Positions 19,562-30,159 of a stretch of 64,000 bases of DNA are shown in pieces (the stretch's first letter is position 1; each line of letters begins with the position of its first letter). The translations under genes were made by a program, and so were the position numbers. The DNA is from Thelonectria olida (Eukaryota; Ascomycota; Sordariomycetes; Hypocreales; Nectriaceae). The stretch is from the NCBI GenBank assembly GCA_020736575.1, contig JAGPYM010000053.1:62001-126000 (forward strand), written 5' to 3'. Under the pieces are notes generated by a model. The model made no database searches. It was not told the origin of the DNA and worked only from the letters and a program-made list of their open reading frames with translations.

Positions 19562-20934
19562 GCTACGGTCGACCGAGGATTGTGAAGTCGAGTGAGGTCA
19601 AAATGCGGGGAAGCCTGCGGCAGCCCACGGAGGAGCCTTTCAAAAGTGTTGTCCCAATCTCAAGCCACACGTTTCAATCAGCCAATCAGAGAAAGAGGCA
19701 CATAAGATACAGCAGAGTCGCGGTTTGCGCAACGGAGCCTTGAGGAACGAAGTTGGCCATAACCCATTTCCTTTTCTTGTTCGACTCCGACTATATCCTC
19801 TTGTTTCAATCTTAAGTGTTATACAGGCTGCCGCATTAGTCTGGGCTATTAAAGCTTGATCCGGAGCTATAGTAAAGTGAAGAAAACCTTTCGTCTTTAG
19901 CTAGGTAGTCATTACCGTTCACTCGACTGATGATGTCTCGTCAGAGTAAGTTCGAGACATGGAACGTTCTTGTTCCTCCTCCTAGCAGATTCCTTTCCTG
20001 AAACCTGGAGAGGCCACACAACGTAAAAGCATGGCGTATAATCAACTCAACGTGTCAGCACCATCTTTGGTGAGTTGAAGGGCGGCAGCTCACTTCACGA
20101 GATCCTCTAACCGACAAACATAGCTTGCGAAGGAGGCCGCTCTATCAGAGATATGAAGTAGCCTGCCTTTCTCGCTGCGTGCCAACAACACGAGTGTGCC
20201 CTTTACCAAGACACCCAGTCTACAACAGCAGCTTGAAGTTGGCTGTTTGGCACTTCCATGCTCGACTGTCTCACCACGACGACTGGTGCGACTCATCCAG
20301 CAGCAAGGTTCAAAAGGATCTAGCCTGAGATAAAAGCTTCCTGAAGCGCTTCACAACGCTTGGTCGAAAGTCGGCACCCCCTTTGGTCCCTCGGTTGACG
20401 CAGAACAGAGTGAAGAAACCTTCAGTGGCTGGGGCTTCCAGAAGTTGACGACGAGGAGAAGTAGCGTAGGGGTTATGGGGATGTGCCTAGAAACGTGGTC
20501 GGGGTCTTAGAGACACTTTCCCCAACTGAGCACGACTTGGCCCGGTTCTCCTCGCTCAGCTATAAGTGCACTCTCAAAGCATCTGATATATCACTTAACG
20601 AAAACAAACCGCCTCACCCTGGCGCACGGAGGGTACTCGAACTCTAAGATCACGGGGTCTAATGGTAGTATTAGGGATCATTAACTCGCCTGGAACGGGC
20701 TGCTTATACGATGGGTAATTATTTGATCAGTAGGGGCAGTACAAGCGACCACGATATGGTCTGAGCCTTCTCTCTGACAATCCCTGTCGAGGCGCCATGT
20801 GCATTGAAATGAAGTTGCGACTCATTTGCCGTGTCAAATCTCTCTAGACTCCGTGTACACAACATTGCAGGGATGTGACTCAAGTGCAGTGAGCTGGGAC
20901 ACGAGGCGAAACGGGACGCATACGGATGTCAACA
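19562..20934. other. Intergenic stretch, nothing supported
   Basis: No coding frame with family character was found. A tRNA-like string near 20610-20690 was examined and rejected. Confidence 0.4.
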
Positions 20935-22125
20935 TCAGCTCTCCTCAACGGAAAGCTTGTAGTTTTTCTCTACTATGTTGGTAACAGCACGATTGGTGAC
21001 CCTCTGGACGATGGACTGTTCAACGTCACTGTCCAATCCATTCTTCATGATAAAATCGACTTGACCTGACAGCTCATTGAGATGATCTTCCATTTCGAGT
21101 AGCTCAACCTCATTGGTATTTACACCATCAGCAGCCCGGTCGCAGCTGGCACGCAAGGCATCAAGTTCTTCGCTCAGCTCCTTATTCTTCTTCTCAAGCT
21201 GCTCAACTCTCTTCGCCAGCTTATCCATCTCCTCCCTCCTCGCAAGCTTGTCCGTCTCCCCCCTCTTCGCCATCTCATCCATCTGCGCACGCATATCGAC
21301 TAACATGGCCAAGGCGAGGTCAAGACGGTTGTTCTCGTCCAAGCTGCTAGAGTCCCCCAGTCGGCGTCTCTTCTTGTCATTGCGCACGGTAGACTGAGCT
21401 GCAGGCGGCGGGTATTCGGATTTGTCGGGGGAGGTGGGCTCGATTACGCTGGGAGGCGGAGGCTCGAGTTCGTCGTACGCTGGTGGTTCGTTGCTTGGAA
21501 GTATCGACAGGTTGTTTCGGAGTATGGACGGATCGATGAGCTTGCCACCGCGGCCGTTGAAGAGCGAAGCTAAAGTTTTTGGGAAATCGGCATCGAATGG
21601 CTTCAAACGAGCTTGAGCAACAGCGTCGCGAATAGCATTCAATTTGATATGAGGCAGGTCTCTATCCGAGACATAAATGTCGATTATTGTAACGCTGGCG
21701 AGGGAGCATAGAGTATCACACACTTCGCCCGAGAGGCGCTTCCTTGGCAGTACTGGCTCTGTCGCTTCGACTGGCACGATAAGGTGGAGTGGTTGATTGA
21801 GGCTGAATCGTAGGCGAATGGTGGTACAGTTGAGTCTCTTTCGGATAGCTTCTGGCGGATTGGGATACGGCTTGAACGTAAATGAAGTGATTGCGTCGGG
21901 GGGGATCGAGCCGAGAATGAACGAGTGAGACTCGATACCCTTCAGCCTGATGGGGCAGTGAATCGTAAAGGATGCCAATGAGGTTTCGCTGTCAAACCGG
22001 ATCTCGAGCGACAAATGGCGTGATGGCGGGTCGGGTTCGACAAGGCTTTGTGTCGTGCTGTCTGAGTCCCAAAGGACGCAAGCGGGCGTCATCAAGTTGA
22101 TGTCGAGGCATGGTAATGTCGGCAT
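20935..22125 (-). CDS. Fungal protein with beta-rich N-terminus and C-terminal coiled coil
   Basis: A single 396-aa frame. Residues ~1-180 alternate hydrophobic and polar residues (LSLEIRFDSETS, TTIRLRFSLNQPLHLIV) and end in a SVTIIDIYVSD strand, suggesting a compact beta domain. Residues ~215-250 are a Pro/Ser-rich linker with PPAYDELEPPPPS, and KKRRR could be a nuclear signal. Residues ~270-345 form a heptad-type coiled coil rich in Glu, Lys and Leu with repeated KRxEEMDKLAKR-like units. A short helical tail follows. The layout suggests a scaffold or dimerising protein. No enzymatic motif is seen and the function is unknown. Its upstream flank holds the 198-bp tandem repeats. Confidence 0.7.
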   Translation of the reverse strand: MPTLPCLDINLMTPACVLWDSDSTTQSLVEPDPPSRHLSLEIRFDSETSLASFTIHCPIRLKGIESHSFILGSIPPDAITSFTFKPYPNPPEAIRKRLNCTTIRLRFSLNQPLHLIVPVEATEPVLPRKRLSGEVCDTLCSLASVTIIDIYVSDRDLPHIKLNAIRDAVAQARLKPFDADFPKTLASLFNGRGGKLIDPSILRNNLSILPSNEPPAYDELEPPPPSVIEPTSPDKSEYPPPAAQSTVRNDKKRRRLGDSSSLDENNRLDLALAMLVDMRAQMDEMAKRGETDKLARREEMDKLAKRVEQLEKKNKELSEELDALRASCDRAADGVNTNEVELLEMEDHLNELSGQVDFIMKNGLDSDVEQSIVQRVTNRAVTNIVEKNYKLSVEES

Positions 22126-22235
22126 GATTCGGTCGGTCGGAGCTGTAATGTGCCTGCATCGGTAGGTAAGGTGAGCAACAGGTCGAGGAATAACGCACCG
22201 AGGCTAACGGATTCGCAAACCACGAGCGCCAGACG

Positions 22236-22800
22236 AGTCAGTTCACAGACAGGTAACCTGTCTAGCCCCCAGAAAACCTGTGAGGCCAAACAAGTCCCTT
22301 CCCCAGGTTCCGGATCTTCCAAAGGAGGAGTCAACTCCTCCAGTGGGTAGAAGCGGACAGCTAACTTGGGGCGTGAAAAGCCCGAAATAGCACGCGATTC
22401 GATGTGAAGAAGAAGAAAAGATAACAAAAGGAACGAGCTTCACAGACAGGTAACTGTCCGACTTCCAGAAAACCTGCAAAGACAGACAAGTCCCTTCCCC
22501 GGGCCCCAGATCTTCCAAAGAAGGAGTCAACTCGTTCAAAGGGTAGAGGCTGGAGAGCTGGCCCAGAGCGCGAGGCTCGCGAGAAAACGTAGGTTGGTGA
22601 AAATGATCAGAAAAACACAACCAAAGGAGCGAACGTTGCAGACAAGTAATCTACGTGACCTCCAGAAAAACCTGCAAGGCCGCGCAGATCCTTTCTCTAG
22701 ACCCCAGGTCTTCCAACGAAGGAGTCAACTCGCTCGTTGGGTAGAGGCTGGAATGTTGGCTAGAGCGCGTGTTCGAGATCGTTTGATGGTGGGAATGATG
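22236..22800. repeat. Three diverged ~198-bp tandem repeats
   Basis: Three head-to-tail units share the cores CAGACAGGTAA (copy 3: CAGACAAGTAA), CCAGAAAACCTG and GGAGTCAACTC. The last core recurs at about 22325, 22523 and 22721, a spacing of ~198 bp. The array sits directly upstream of the coiled-coil gene. On the minus strand each unit also reads a conserved peptide (ELTPxLEDLGxGEG), interrupted by stops between units, so it may be a decayed coding repeat. Confidence 0.65.
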
Positions 22801-23518
22801 AGAAGTCATGGTGGTGATGGATGCGGCGGAATTGCCCCACACCGGCATTCGAGGCGTGGAGTCACATGATCACCGCCACAGGACTTATGCGTGGTGGCGC
22901 GTGCGCACAGCCACATATCACCCGCCACAACACCAAGTGTGACGATACAGGCAAAGGAAGAAAGCCAAGAGCCCGCAAAACAACAAAGTGCAATAGAATA
23001 TATCATGGTTGCTTGAGGATGTTCATTTCCTATACACTTAAGAGTAATTTAACGACTGTAATGTGATGCGAAAGCCAGCTGCGTCTTGCGATCAAGGAGA
23101 TAAGCCAGGGAGCAGCAGGATAGGGTGACAAGGGCCATCGTCGACGTTATTTGGGACCTGAGCAAAAGCCGGAGTTCTCTCTCCGTCTGTAGTTTTGCTC
23201 ATCGACCGACCCGTTACGCATCCCCAAAGCAAACAGCAGCCTGATCTAACAGTGCGCAACTTGGAGTAGAATTAAGCGCGAGCCATAAGATCAGTAACTT
23301 GGTATGAAGTTGGTGCTTACTACTTCATGGCTCGGGTCCTCTCCTCATCTCGCACCTCTGAAACTTTGCTATCCTCTTCCCCCCAATGAAACGGTTAAAA
23401 CGAGGTCCCTAACCTAGTCGATCCCTTTTATTGCACCCATTTCCCGGAAATTCCCATGTTCCAGCTCCCGATATGATGGTTGTGCCTTAAAATTAATCTT
23501 CCGTCCCCTTTCCAGCTT
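22801..23518. other. Intergenic stretch, nothing supported
   Basis: No frame with coding character, no terminal inverted repeats and no RNA gene was seen. Confidence 0.4.
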
Positions 23519-24455
23519 TTACTCTCGATCCTCTTCTCTCACTCTCACTCGTGCCCCCCTCCTCCCCTCTCTCAAAGTACTCACTTCCCAGTCCACGTTT
23601 GAGGTGATCTTAGCTCGTGTTCTCAAAAGACTCTCTGCGCGCACCGATCCACGGCCAAGGTTAGCAAGACGCTTGGCCACGGTGCCAGCATTATTGTTAT
23701 CAGGCGCGAAGACCGGTGAAGGAGGCGATAGAGACATGGAAGCCGAGAAGGAATCGACCGCCCATAAACTGACCCATGCCGTTGGAAGTTCCCTGAACGA
23801 CGATTGCTGAATGATACTTTCGGAAATTGCCCTTTCATCTTTCTTTGCCTCGTCGAGAACTTGGTCAAGCTCTGCCTCTGATCCACCACCCTCAACAATC
23901 GTGTTGATGTTGTCCAATGCCGTGTTGACCTTGTAGTAATTTCCACGTACATCATTCGACAGTCTCTCTCTGGTCCTGGTGCGTATCCTCACTGAGTGGG
24001 GGTCTCCATCTTGTAGGATATCGTAGGCTTTCAGCTTGTGATCGATGAACAAACGCATGTCTTCCTTGTTCTTCTCCTCTATTTCCAGACTGAAGAATAC
24101 CGACGGTGTGAGGATTCCAAGGCTCTCACAGCTTCACACCTAGGCGTGGATAGAGACACAACTCACCAGACCGGCCCCTTGGGCTGCTACACCACCGGGC
24201 AGTTTCAAACACTGCAGAATACCAAGACCAAAGTGTTGGCTTTCCTGACGCCGGAATTCTCCTTTGATGAGCCGTCCGAGGTTGCGAGCTGTTGAAGCTT
24301 CGCAATGGCGCGAGCACAGTTGTTCTGTGATTGTGCTGGCTTGATGTCAAGCGAGATGCCGGTACGATCTTGGAATCTGTTGGCAGCGCGTTGCCACATT
24401 TACCGCAAAGGCAGGGTGCCATCGTGGTTACACTGGTTGTTCTCCATCGGAACAA
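23519..24455 (-). pseudogene. Relic resembling the N-terminal domain of a STAND/NLR protein
   Basis: On the minus strand a frame reads WQRAANRFQDRTGISLDI. After a frame change comes LGILQCLKLPGGVAAQGAGLV, then (probably after an intron) KNKEDMRLFIDHKLKAYDIL and a helical segment to about 23519. The order W-x2-A-x2-F-x3-T-G ... LKL-GGVAAQGA resembles N-terminal helical regions of fungal NACHT/STAND proteins (Goodbye-like). An in-frame stop before WQRAAN and the frame change argue for decay. No NACHT or repeat domain follows. Its position beside the gasdermin-like gene suits a remnant of a cell-death locus, but the family call is weak. Confidence 0.35.
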
Positions 24456-25009
24456 TTCCTAGCTAAATGGTACCAGTTATAGCCAACACTTCCATCTGTT
24501 GTGCAATACCTGCTTGAGTTCGGGGGCTTGCATTTCACTACTCGGGGTTAAAGTGAAGCAAGGATCCTTTTTGTGTGGAGAACGACTCAGGCGGGTGCAC
24601 TTTTCCGTTGGCTCAACGGGTGAGAATCGCTCCAACCCCTCCTGCCTGGTTGCGAATAGCTGAATGCAGGGGGACCTGCATGTACGTTCGACAGCTGGTT
24701 GGTTCTGGCTGGCGGGTTAAGCGGTACGTGTAGATATATACCAATTCGTAGGCAGGTACTTCGGAAGCCTCAAAATCGGCGGGCTCCTGAATTCACTTTG
24801 CGCGTGCCGGGCTGCGAGGAAAGGTCTGGATCTAGTCCTGTCCAATCTTACCGTCCCACGTAAGAGTCGCCAAATGCCTCGAGGCCCTATCCAACTAGCT
24901 CCTGCTGGGTCGCCTCACAGTGCGAGATCATGGAAATGCATCCGTCCAGCATCTGCATGAGGACGACTTTACGACGGCAAAGACCGCGTGTGATTACAGA
25001 GATGAATTG
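24456..25009. other. Upstream region of the gasdermin-like gene
   Basis: No supported gene. It contains the promoter of the gasdermin-like gene at its right end. Confidence 0.4.
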
Positions 25010-25016
25010 TATAAAA
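25010..25016 (+). promoter_or_regulatory. TATA box of the gasdermin-like gene
   Basis: TATAAAA lies 80 bp before the ATG at 25096, a suitable distance if the transcript starts about 30 bp downstream of it. Confidence 0.5.
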
Positions 25017-25095
25017 TGCAACGAGACCCCGTTCCGGCCGGAAAGCAACAACCTACCTACATACCCGTGCCCTCACCTGGCACTCTTTCAACAGG

Positions 25096-25968
25096 ATGTC
25101 GAGCAGGAACACCTACATCCTCGTTCCCGATCTCACGACACCGCCACCGCCCGGCGGGCCCATCTCGCTCGGCCACATTCTTGAGGACCCAATGATGTTG
25201 GAACCTCTGAATGTCGGAGCGGAGCAACGCCTGGAGATCTCCTCAAACGAGATCTACGGCCCGCACAAGATGGACGGTTTCACGGCCACACGCAGGGACC
25301 TGCTCCGAGGCAAATTCGGCATCTGGGCCAAATTCCTGGCCACCGTCTTCGGTGTGGGCGCGCACGCCAACGTCAGCTACGAGCGTGACGATGACACTGT
25401 TTACAAATTTGACTACCTAGAGACGACGTTTTTCAACCCCTCCAAAGACTACCTCCGATCGAGCATGACGGTGCCGGTGGTGCGGGCCTACATGCGTGCC
25501 GCCAAGTTTGCCCTGCCCGTCTACATGGTTACAGGCATCAAGGTTGGCCGGGGTGTCGCCGTCCAGTCGTCACACGAGGTCGGCGGTGGTGTCAATGTGG
25601 CTGTCGGCATCGGACACCCCGGCGCGCCGGCCGCGGGCGGTCCCGAGATGGAGCTGACGTCGAAAACCGCGAGGGGTTTTGCCTTCACCCGGGGAGATGA
25701 CTGCCTCGTGGCATTGCGACTGAAGAAAATCACATACAAGAGTCGTATCGTAAAGTACAAGACGGAGACCAGGGGTGCGACCATGCAAGACGGCTCAGGC
25801 ACCGTGGAGGAGGACGAGGTGCCTGAGCTAGAGTTGGGTGATGGTGCAGCTGGTGATGTTACTCTGGACGACTTTGATGATGAGATGAAGATGGCCGACG
25901 GGACCGCTTTCGACGACGAAGGCGAGTCCATTTGGATTGTTCCTGCCTCGGAGGAAGAAACGTCTTGA
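25096..25968 (+). CDS. Fungal gasdermin-like pore-forming protein (HET-Q1/RCD-1 type)
   Basis: An intact intron-free 290-aa frame. The N-terminus (YILVPDLTTPPP) leads to GKFGIWAKFL (72-81), amphipathic strands YKFDYLETTFFNPS (103-116) and PVYMVTGIKVGRG (141-153). It then has a Gly/Ala/Pro loop and KKITYKSRIVKYKTE (210-224). Length, motif order and the missing signal peptide fit fungal gasdermin-like proteins. Those proteins insert into the plasma membrane after proteolysis removes a short C-terminal inhibitory tail. Here the last ~54 residues (237-290) are strongly acidic and could be that tail. The S8 protease gene lies tail to tail 57 bp away and a CHAT protease gene 4.2 kb further, the arrangement known for gasdermin-protease incompatibility loci. 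Family membership is by motif and context. Confidence 0.75.
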   Translation: MSSRNTYILVPDLTTPPPPGGPISLGHILEDPMMLEPLNVGAEQRLEISSNEIYGPHKMDGFTATRRDLLRGKFGIWAKFLATVFGVGAHANVSYERDDDTVYKFDYLETTFFNPSKDYLRSSMTVPVVRAYMRAAKFALPVYMVTGIKVGRGVAVQSSHEVGGGVNVAVGIGHPGAPAAGGPEMELTSKTARGFAFTRGDDCLVALRLKKITYKSRIVKYKTETRGATMQDGSGTVEEDEVPELELGDGAAGDVTLDDFDDEMKMADGTAFDDEGESIWIVPASEEETS

Positions 25969-26025
25969 GAATTGCTAAGTTTCAACCATGGCTCACATGT
26001 AGGTAGCTAGGTTTCTACCACGGCG

Positions 26026-29000
26026 CTATAGTCTTTCTTTAATCTTACCCCAGATTGTCCTCTCGTCTGCCTTCCCATTCCATAGATTCCATGGCGCAAC
26101 ATAATCATAGTCTTGTCGTTGTTGCGGCGCCATGAGTCTAAAGACACCTTTCATCCCTTCGTATGAACGCAGCTTGTTGCGCTGAGCTAACGTGAGTTCT
26201 TCTTCGCTCTGCAGCCAGTCAGCTAGGTCCATAATGTTGGCCGCGATGCCGGCTGCAATGGGGGTTGAGTAAGATGTTCCCGTCTTGAAGACCTCCTCGT
26301 CGCCCGAGAAGCCACATGGCACAGCGACTCCAAGCGTGCTGAAATTGTCACAGTTCCGTAGCGGCGTAGGGTCGACCTCGCTCTCGTTTCCGTTTCCATC
26401 AGTGGCGTGGATACAAAAGACGGTTTCTGCCTTGGCGGGATACGTCCTCTCCTTGTTTCCTCCGTAGTTTGAAGCCGCAGCAAATACCGCTTTTTTCATG
26501 GCGTACGCATCCGTGACGGCCTTTTGCATCTCATCATCCCAATCTGAGTCATCATCCAACCCGAATGACATGGATATGATGTCTGCTTCAACTTCATTGA
26601 GAGCCCATCGAAGGGCCTGGACTGACAACAACGCTGGTTAACAAGCCGTGGCACCAGCCAGAAGCGACAAGAATACTCACCGCGGAAATCTTCTGGTCTT
26701 GGATAGTAACCGTCTTCTCGCTTGATATCTTCCCCACGTAGACGTCAGCTTCAGGGGCTACGGTGAGAAGCAGTCCGACAACATGCGTTCCGTGGCCATC
26801 GTCATCATGATCAGAACCCTGAGTGAAGTTCTTTTTCTCTCGGATGGGATCTTTATAGCCCCTATTCTCCCCCTTTCTGGAATTCTCTCGTATCTTGCGT
26901 TTCAGCAACCGGATGTTCGCATCGCTATCGTTCAGGCCCGTATCCAAGACCGCAATCTTTACTCTTGGGCCTCCTTTCACCCGATGAATGTAGTCTTTTC
27001 GAAAATTGTCGAGACTCGCCAAGAATGTTTTCGCAAATTGTTTCCTGATACCTTGTTAGATAGGACTGATCGAAACTTGAGCATTGACAGATGGTGGGAG
27101 TCTAACTTTTGGTCCGGAACGTGAAGATGGCAGTCGCTAAACATGACAATACCCCGTGAGGCTGCAAACCCTGAACTTGGCCTGGGATGACAATGTCTCA
27201 CAGGCTTGGTTAGGCGGTTTCGAGAAGGGCCTCTGGATGGGCTTCGAGGAGGTCGACTTGTAGTATCAGGCTGTGCACACAGCAGTCGGGTACTTGGCAG
27301 CGAGTTCCGACCTGAAGTGGGATAGACGGCTGCACGGGGTCGGCTTGTCGTGGCGGTCCTTGCATCTCGTGTGTTTGGATGACGGCCGAGAGAGCTCGAG
27401 GGTTTTGAAAGCCCTGATGAAGGCCTTGCACGGTTACCTTGTGCCGATAGGCTGCTTGTTTTCGAATCATTTGTCCTGGACCGTCCTAAACTAGTAGTGG
27501 TAATCCGGCAAGTCTCTTTCAGTAGAACCTGTCCCATGGCGCTGGAGTTCTGCGAAAGAGATTGATGCACAGGCTGTGCATGCGCATCTGCCGAGGGCAG
27601 AGAAGCTTTTTTCTTCAAGTCCAAGTCTCGTGTTCCGAAAGCTGTTTCTGGGAAATTTCTCACTTCAAGCTCTAAAGGGTACAAGATTTTCTCGAGAATG
27701 ACTTTCCGACATGCAGCCTCCTGGCTATCTCCCGGGTGGTTTAACGTGTGCTCCCGCATCCATTGCGGAAATTTCAAGCATCCGTTAACTGCGTCGGCGT
27801 AATGCAGAGTGAGCTGCTCCTTCTTCCACTCGTCAAAGTGAGATTTGAGAGTTTTATAGAGACTGGGCCTTTTGTTGATCTCTTTGGTTATGTTGATGCT
27901 TTCCCCTTTCTCCATCTCCATTAGTAGCCTTCCAAAGGATAGAATCAACGGATAGTTGTGTTTGGGATCACGAATGTCCGACTGGTACCCAGCTTCCGAC
28001 GATAGAAAGCATGAGAGATACGGTTGGTGAATGTTGTACACCTTGTCGGTCTCGTACATGAAAAACAGATGTTTTGAAGCCCAATCCCTCTGTATCCAGG
28101 GGCCTTGATACAGCTGTAGAAGACTCTGGGCGAGTGTGACGGCTAAGATTCTCTTATGAACATCCGGGAATGTGTAACGGTCCTTTAGGAGCCCCTCCTC
28201 TAGAAGAAAGGAGAGTGAAATTGTGGGATCTGCTTCGGGATGATCTGGTTCATCTTCAAAGTTCGATTTATCCAGAAGTTGATTTCCACGGACAAATATC
28301 TTGATGACTTGCTGACAGTCGTAGGCTTTCTTTGCGAGCTTACAGATGTCGTTGATGATACAATCGGGCGATTCTTGCTTTGCTGGAAGGGAAACTCTGG
28401 AGATGGTGAGCCACTAGTTCAGCGGCCTAACACTTGGCTAGGGTAAATGATGCTACTCACTCGGGATCCGGGATATTGTAATGGACTTCTCGGGATCCGG
28501 GATATTGTAATGGACTTCTTGCCAATCGCTTGCATCCGGACAAGTCCCCAAGAGCATGTTTAGTTCCACATGACGACCGATTTTCCCCAGTTCGGGATAA
28601 TTCTTCAGATGCAAAAGTGACTTGTGTTTCGAGCTCTTTGCCGTGCAAGTTGTTAGGTGATGTTCTAAGGCGTGGAATAAGACGTTAGAGCAGTTCCAGA
28701 AGGGAGCACTGAACTGAGTCCGAAGGACTGATTTCGAGGCTGTTTTGGACAGTGGCTCTTTCGTTGACGGAATATGGTGCTGCAAGATCTTCCCAACCTC
28801 TTTGATGAAGGTCTCGACCGAACGCCGGGTGGCTTTGAACGCGACACGTGTCTGGGTGAGGCAAAGGAAGCGAAAATGATCGTTGATAGACAAGCCCGAA
28901 TTCTTCATTGAAAAGCTCAATGCTGTGAGCTTGGGATACGTCTCGTTGAGTTCAACGAGCGGTGTAAAGGTCTGAAAGAGGGTCAACTTTCTGGGCATGA

Positions 29001-29495
29001 TATGCTCAATACAGACAAGAGACATGCATATTAGAGGTTGGTTAGTGTAGGGGGTTTCATGACGGCTGAGATGAGACGGAATGGGGGCAGGGAAAGAGCT
29101 CATTCAGCACTAGAATGATGGGGAGTTGGCGGAGATGATTTCTGTGTTCCACTGACCTCATCGAGAAGAATAGTCTCATCGTTGATCTTTTGACTGGTGA
29201 GGTCCTCAAGAGCTTGAAGGAGAAACTCGAGTTGCTCCGTGAGCTTGTCGAAGATATCGTCAGAGAGAACAAGGTCCTGGTTGATGTGCAACGGGATCTC
29301 GTTGATGTATTCCCTTAAGAGTGCACCGGTTTCTTGGACCGCAATCCGTTCCGCGTCATTCGAACTTGCAGGCGACCAGGGGAGTTCGGATGCAAACAAG
29401 GGAAAGATGGCCGTGAAAAGCTGCCAGTGGCTTGATTTCAACATGACGTCTGGGGCGCCGAGGAAGGATGCTCTACAATCGGGAGAGCATTCCAA
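26026..29495 (-). CDS. DUF7580-subtilisin (S8) protease, HET-Q2-like, with a frame-shifting duplication
   Basis: Five exons on the minus strand: 29495-29157, 28971-28461, 28396-~27070, ~27022-26691 and ~26627-26026. Exons 1-3 encode a helical DUF7580-type region (FWNCSNVLFHALEHHL; DICKLAKKAYD; ILAVTLAQSLLQLYQGPW; LILSFGRLLMEM). A long Ser/Arg/Pro-rich linker follows. The C-terminal ~290 aa are a subtilisin domain with AVLDTG (Asp codon 26944-26942), GHGTHVVG (His 26794-26792) and GTSYSTP (Ser 26274-26272), so the triad is complete. DUF7580-S8 proteins include the activators of fungal gasdermins. Exon 2 carries a 29-bp tandem duplication (28462-28519) that shifts the frame into exon 3. Use of an AG two bases after the normal acceptor would rescue it. 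Function is therefore uncertain although the protease domain is intact. Confidence 0.7.
28462..28519. repeat. 29-bp perfect tandem duplication in the S8 gene
   Basis: Two identical adjacent 29-bp copies (starting CGGGATCCGGGATATTG) lie at the 3' end of exon 2, right at its splice donor. One copy gives a phase-2 donor that matches exon 3. Two copies change the phase, because 29 is not a multiple of 3. Confidence 0.85.
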
Positions 29496-30159
29496 GAGTG
29501 ACTACTGGCTGAGGCAACTCGGCAAGGATACGTCTGAAGAGCGGCGAGAGGGGGGGAAATGCGGGAACTCAAGACCGCCTCGGAGCCTTGGCGGGTCGAG
29601 CGCGACAACAGCCAAGTTGACAGTTGATGGATGGGGTTCTTGGATGAGAACGGGGTGCAATAGCCGGCATCCAGCCAATCCCTTAGATTCCGGCACGCCA
29701 CGCCGATGCGGACGATAAGCTGAGGCCGAAAACGGTTATCCGGTCGAGCCAAAGGTAACGATCTGACGCATCCTTTCGCGCTGTCCAATTCATGCATGCT
29801 ACGTCACTGCGGTTGCGGCTTCAAAGACGAATGGGCCACAGTGTGTTTTATTTCTTTCACACTGAGGGGGGTAAGCTGCGTTGGTCTCGAAGATCAAGAG
29901 TGATTTTTGGTGGCCACACAACACCCCGACTGACTGAGTCCCAGCCGTCTGATCACTTCTCACTGCCCAGGGGCAGCACTTCGCAGCCTACCCAATATTC
30001 TATTTATCCGCTTGTGCATGGCGACATACTGCCGCGACTCGTGAGAATCTTGCAACAGGATTCCAGTAGCTTCAGAAAGAAGCAATCGCATTATCGTGAG
30101 TCCGATCTAGATTGCATGGCGCAAAGTTGCGTACTGACTGGCATTTAGCTAAGGCAGTC
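29496..30159. other. Divergent upstream region between S8 and CHAT genes
   Basis: About 0.66 kb between the 5' ends of the minus-strand S8 gene and the plus-strand CHAT gene. No coding frame is supported. A shared bidirectional promoter is likely from position alone. Confidence 0.4.

Noticed and set aside
20610..20700. tRNA-like string (GAGTTCGAGTACC on the minus strand)
   Set aside because: No paired T-stem, anticodon stem or matching acceptor stem could be folded by eye.
22236..22800. Repeat array considered as CRISPR
   Set aside because: Units are ~198 bp, diverged, without short identical repeats and spacers, and the genome is eukaryotic.
23519..24455. Intact helical gene on the minus strand
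   Set aside because: An in-frame stop before the conserved start block and a needed frame change make an intact gene unlikely.
26977..27022. Independent start of the S8 domain at an apparent Met
   Set aside because: The codon is TTG, and an intron with a CTAAC branch site joins this frame to the upstream linker.
28453..29495. Two separate genes upstream of the S8 protease
   Set aside because: A GTCAGT...CTTTCAG intron joins them in one frame with DUF7580-like continuity, so they are exons of the same gene.
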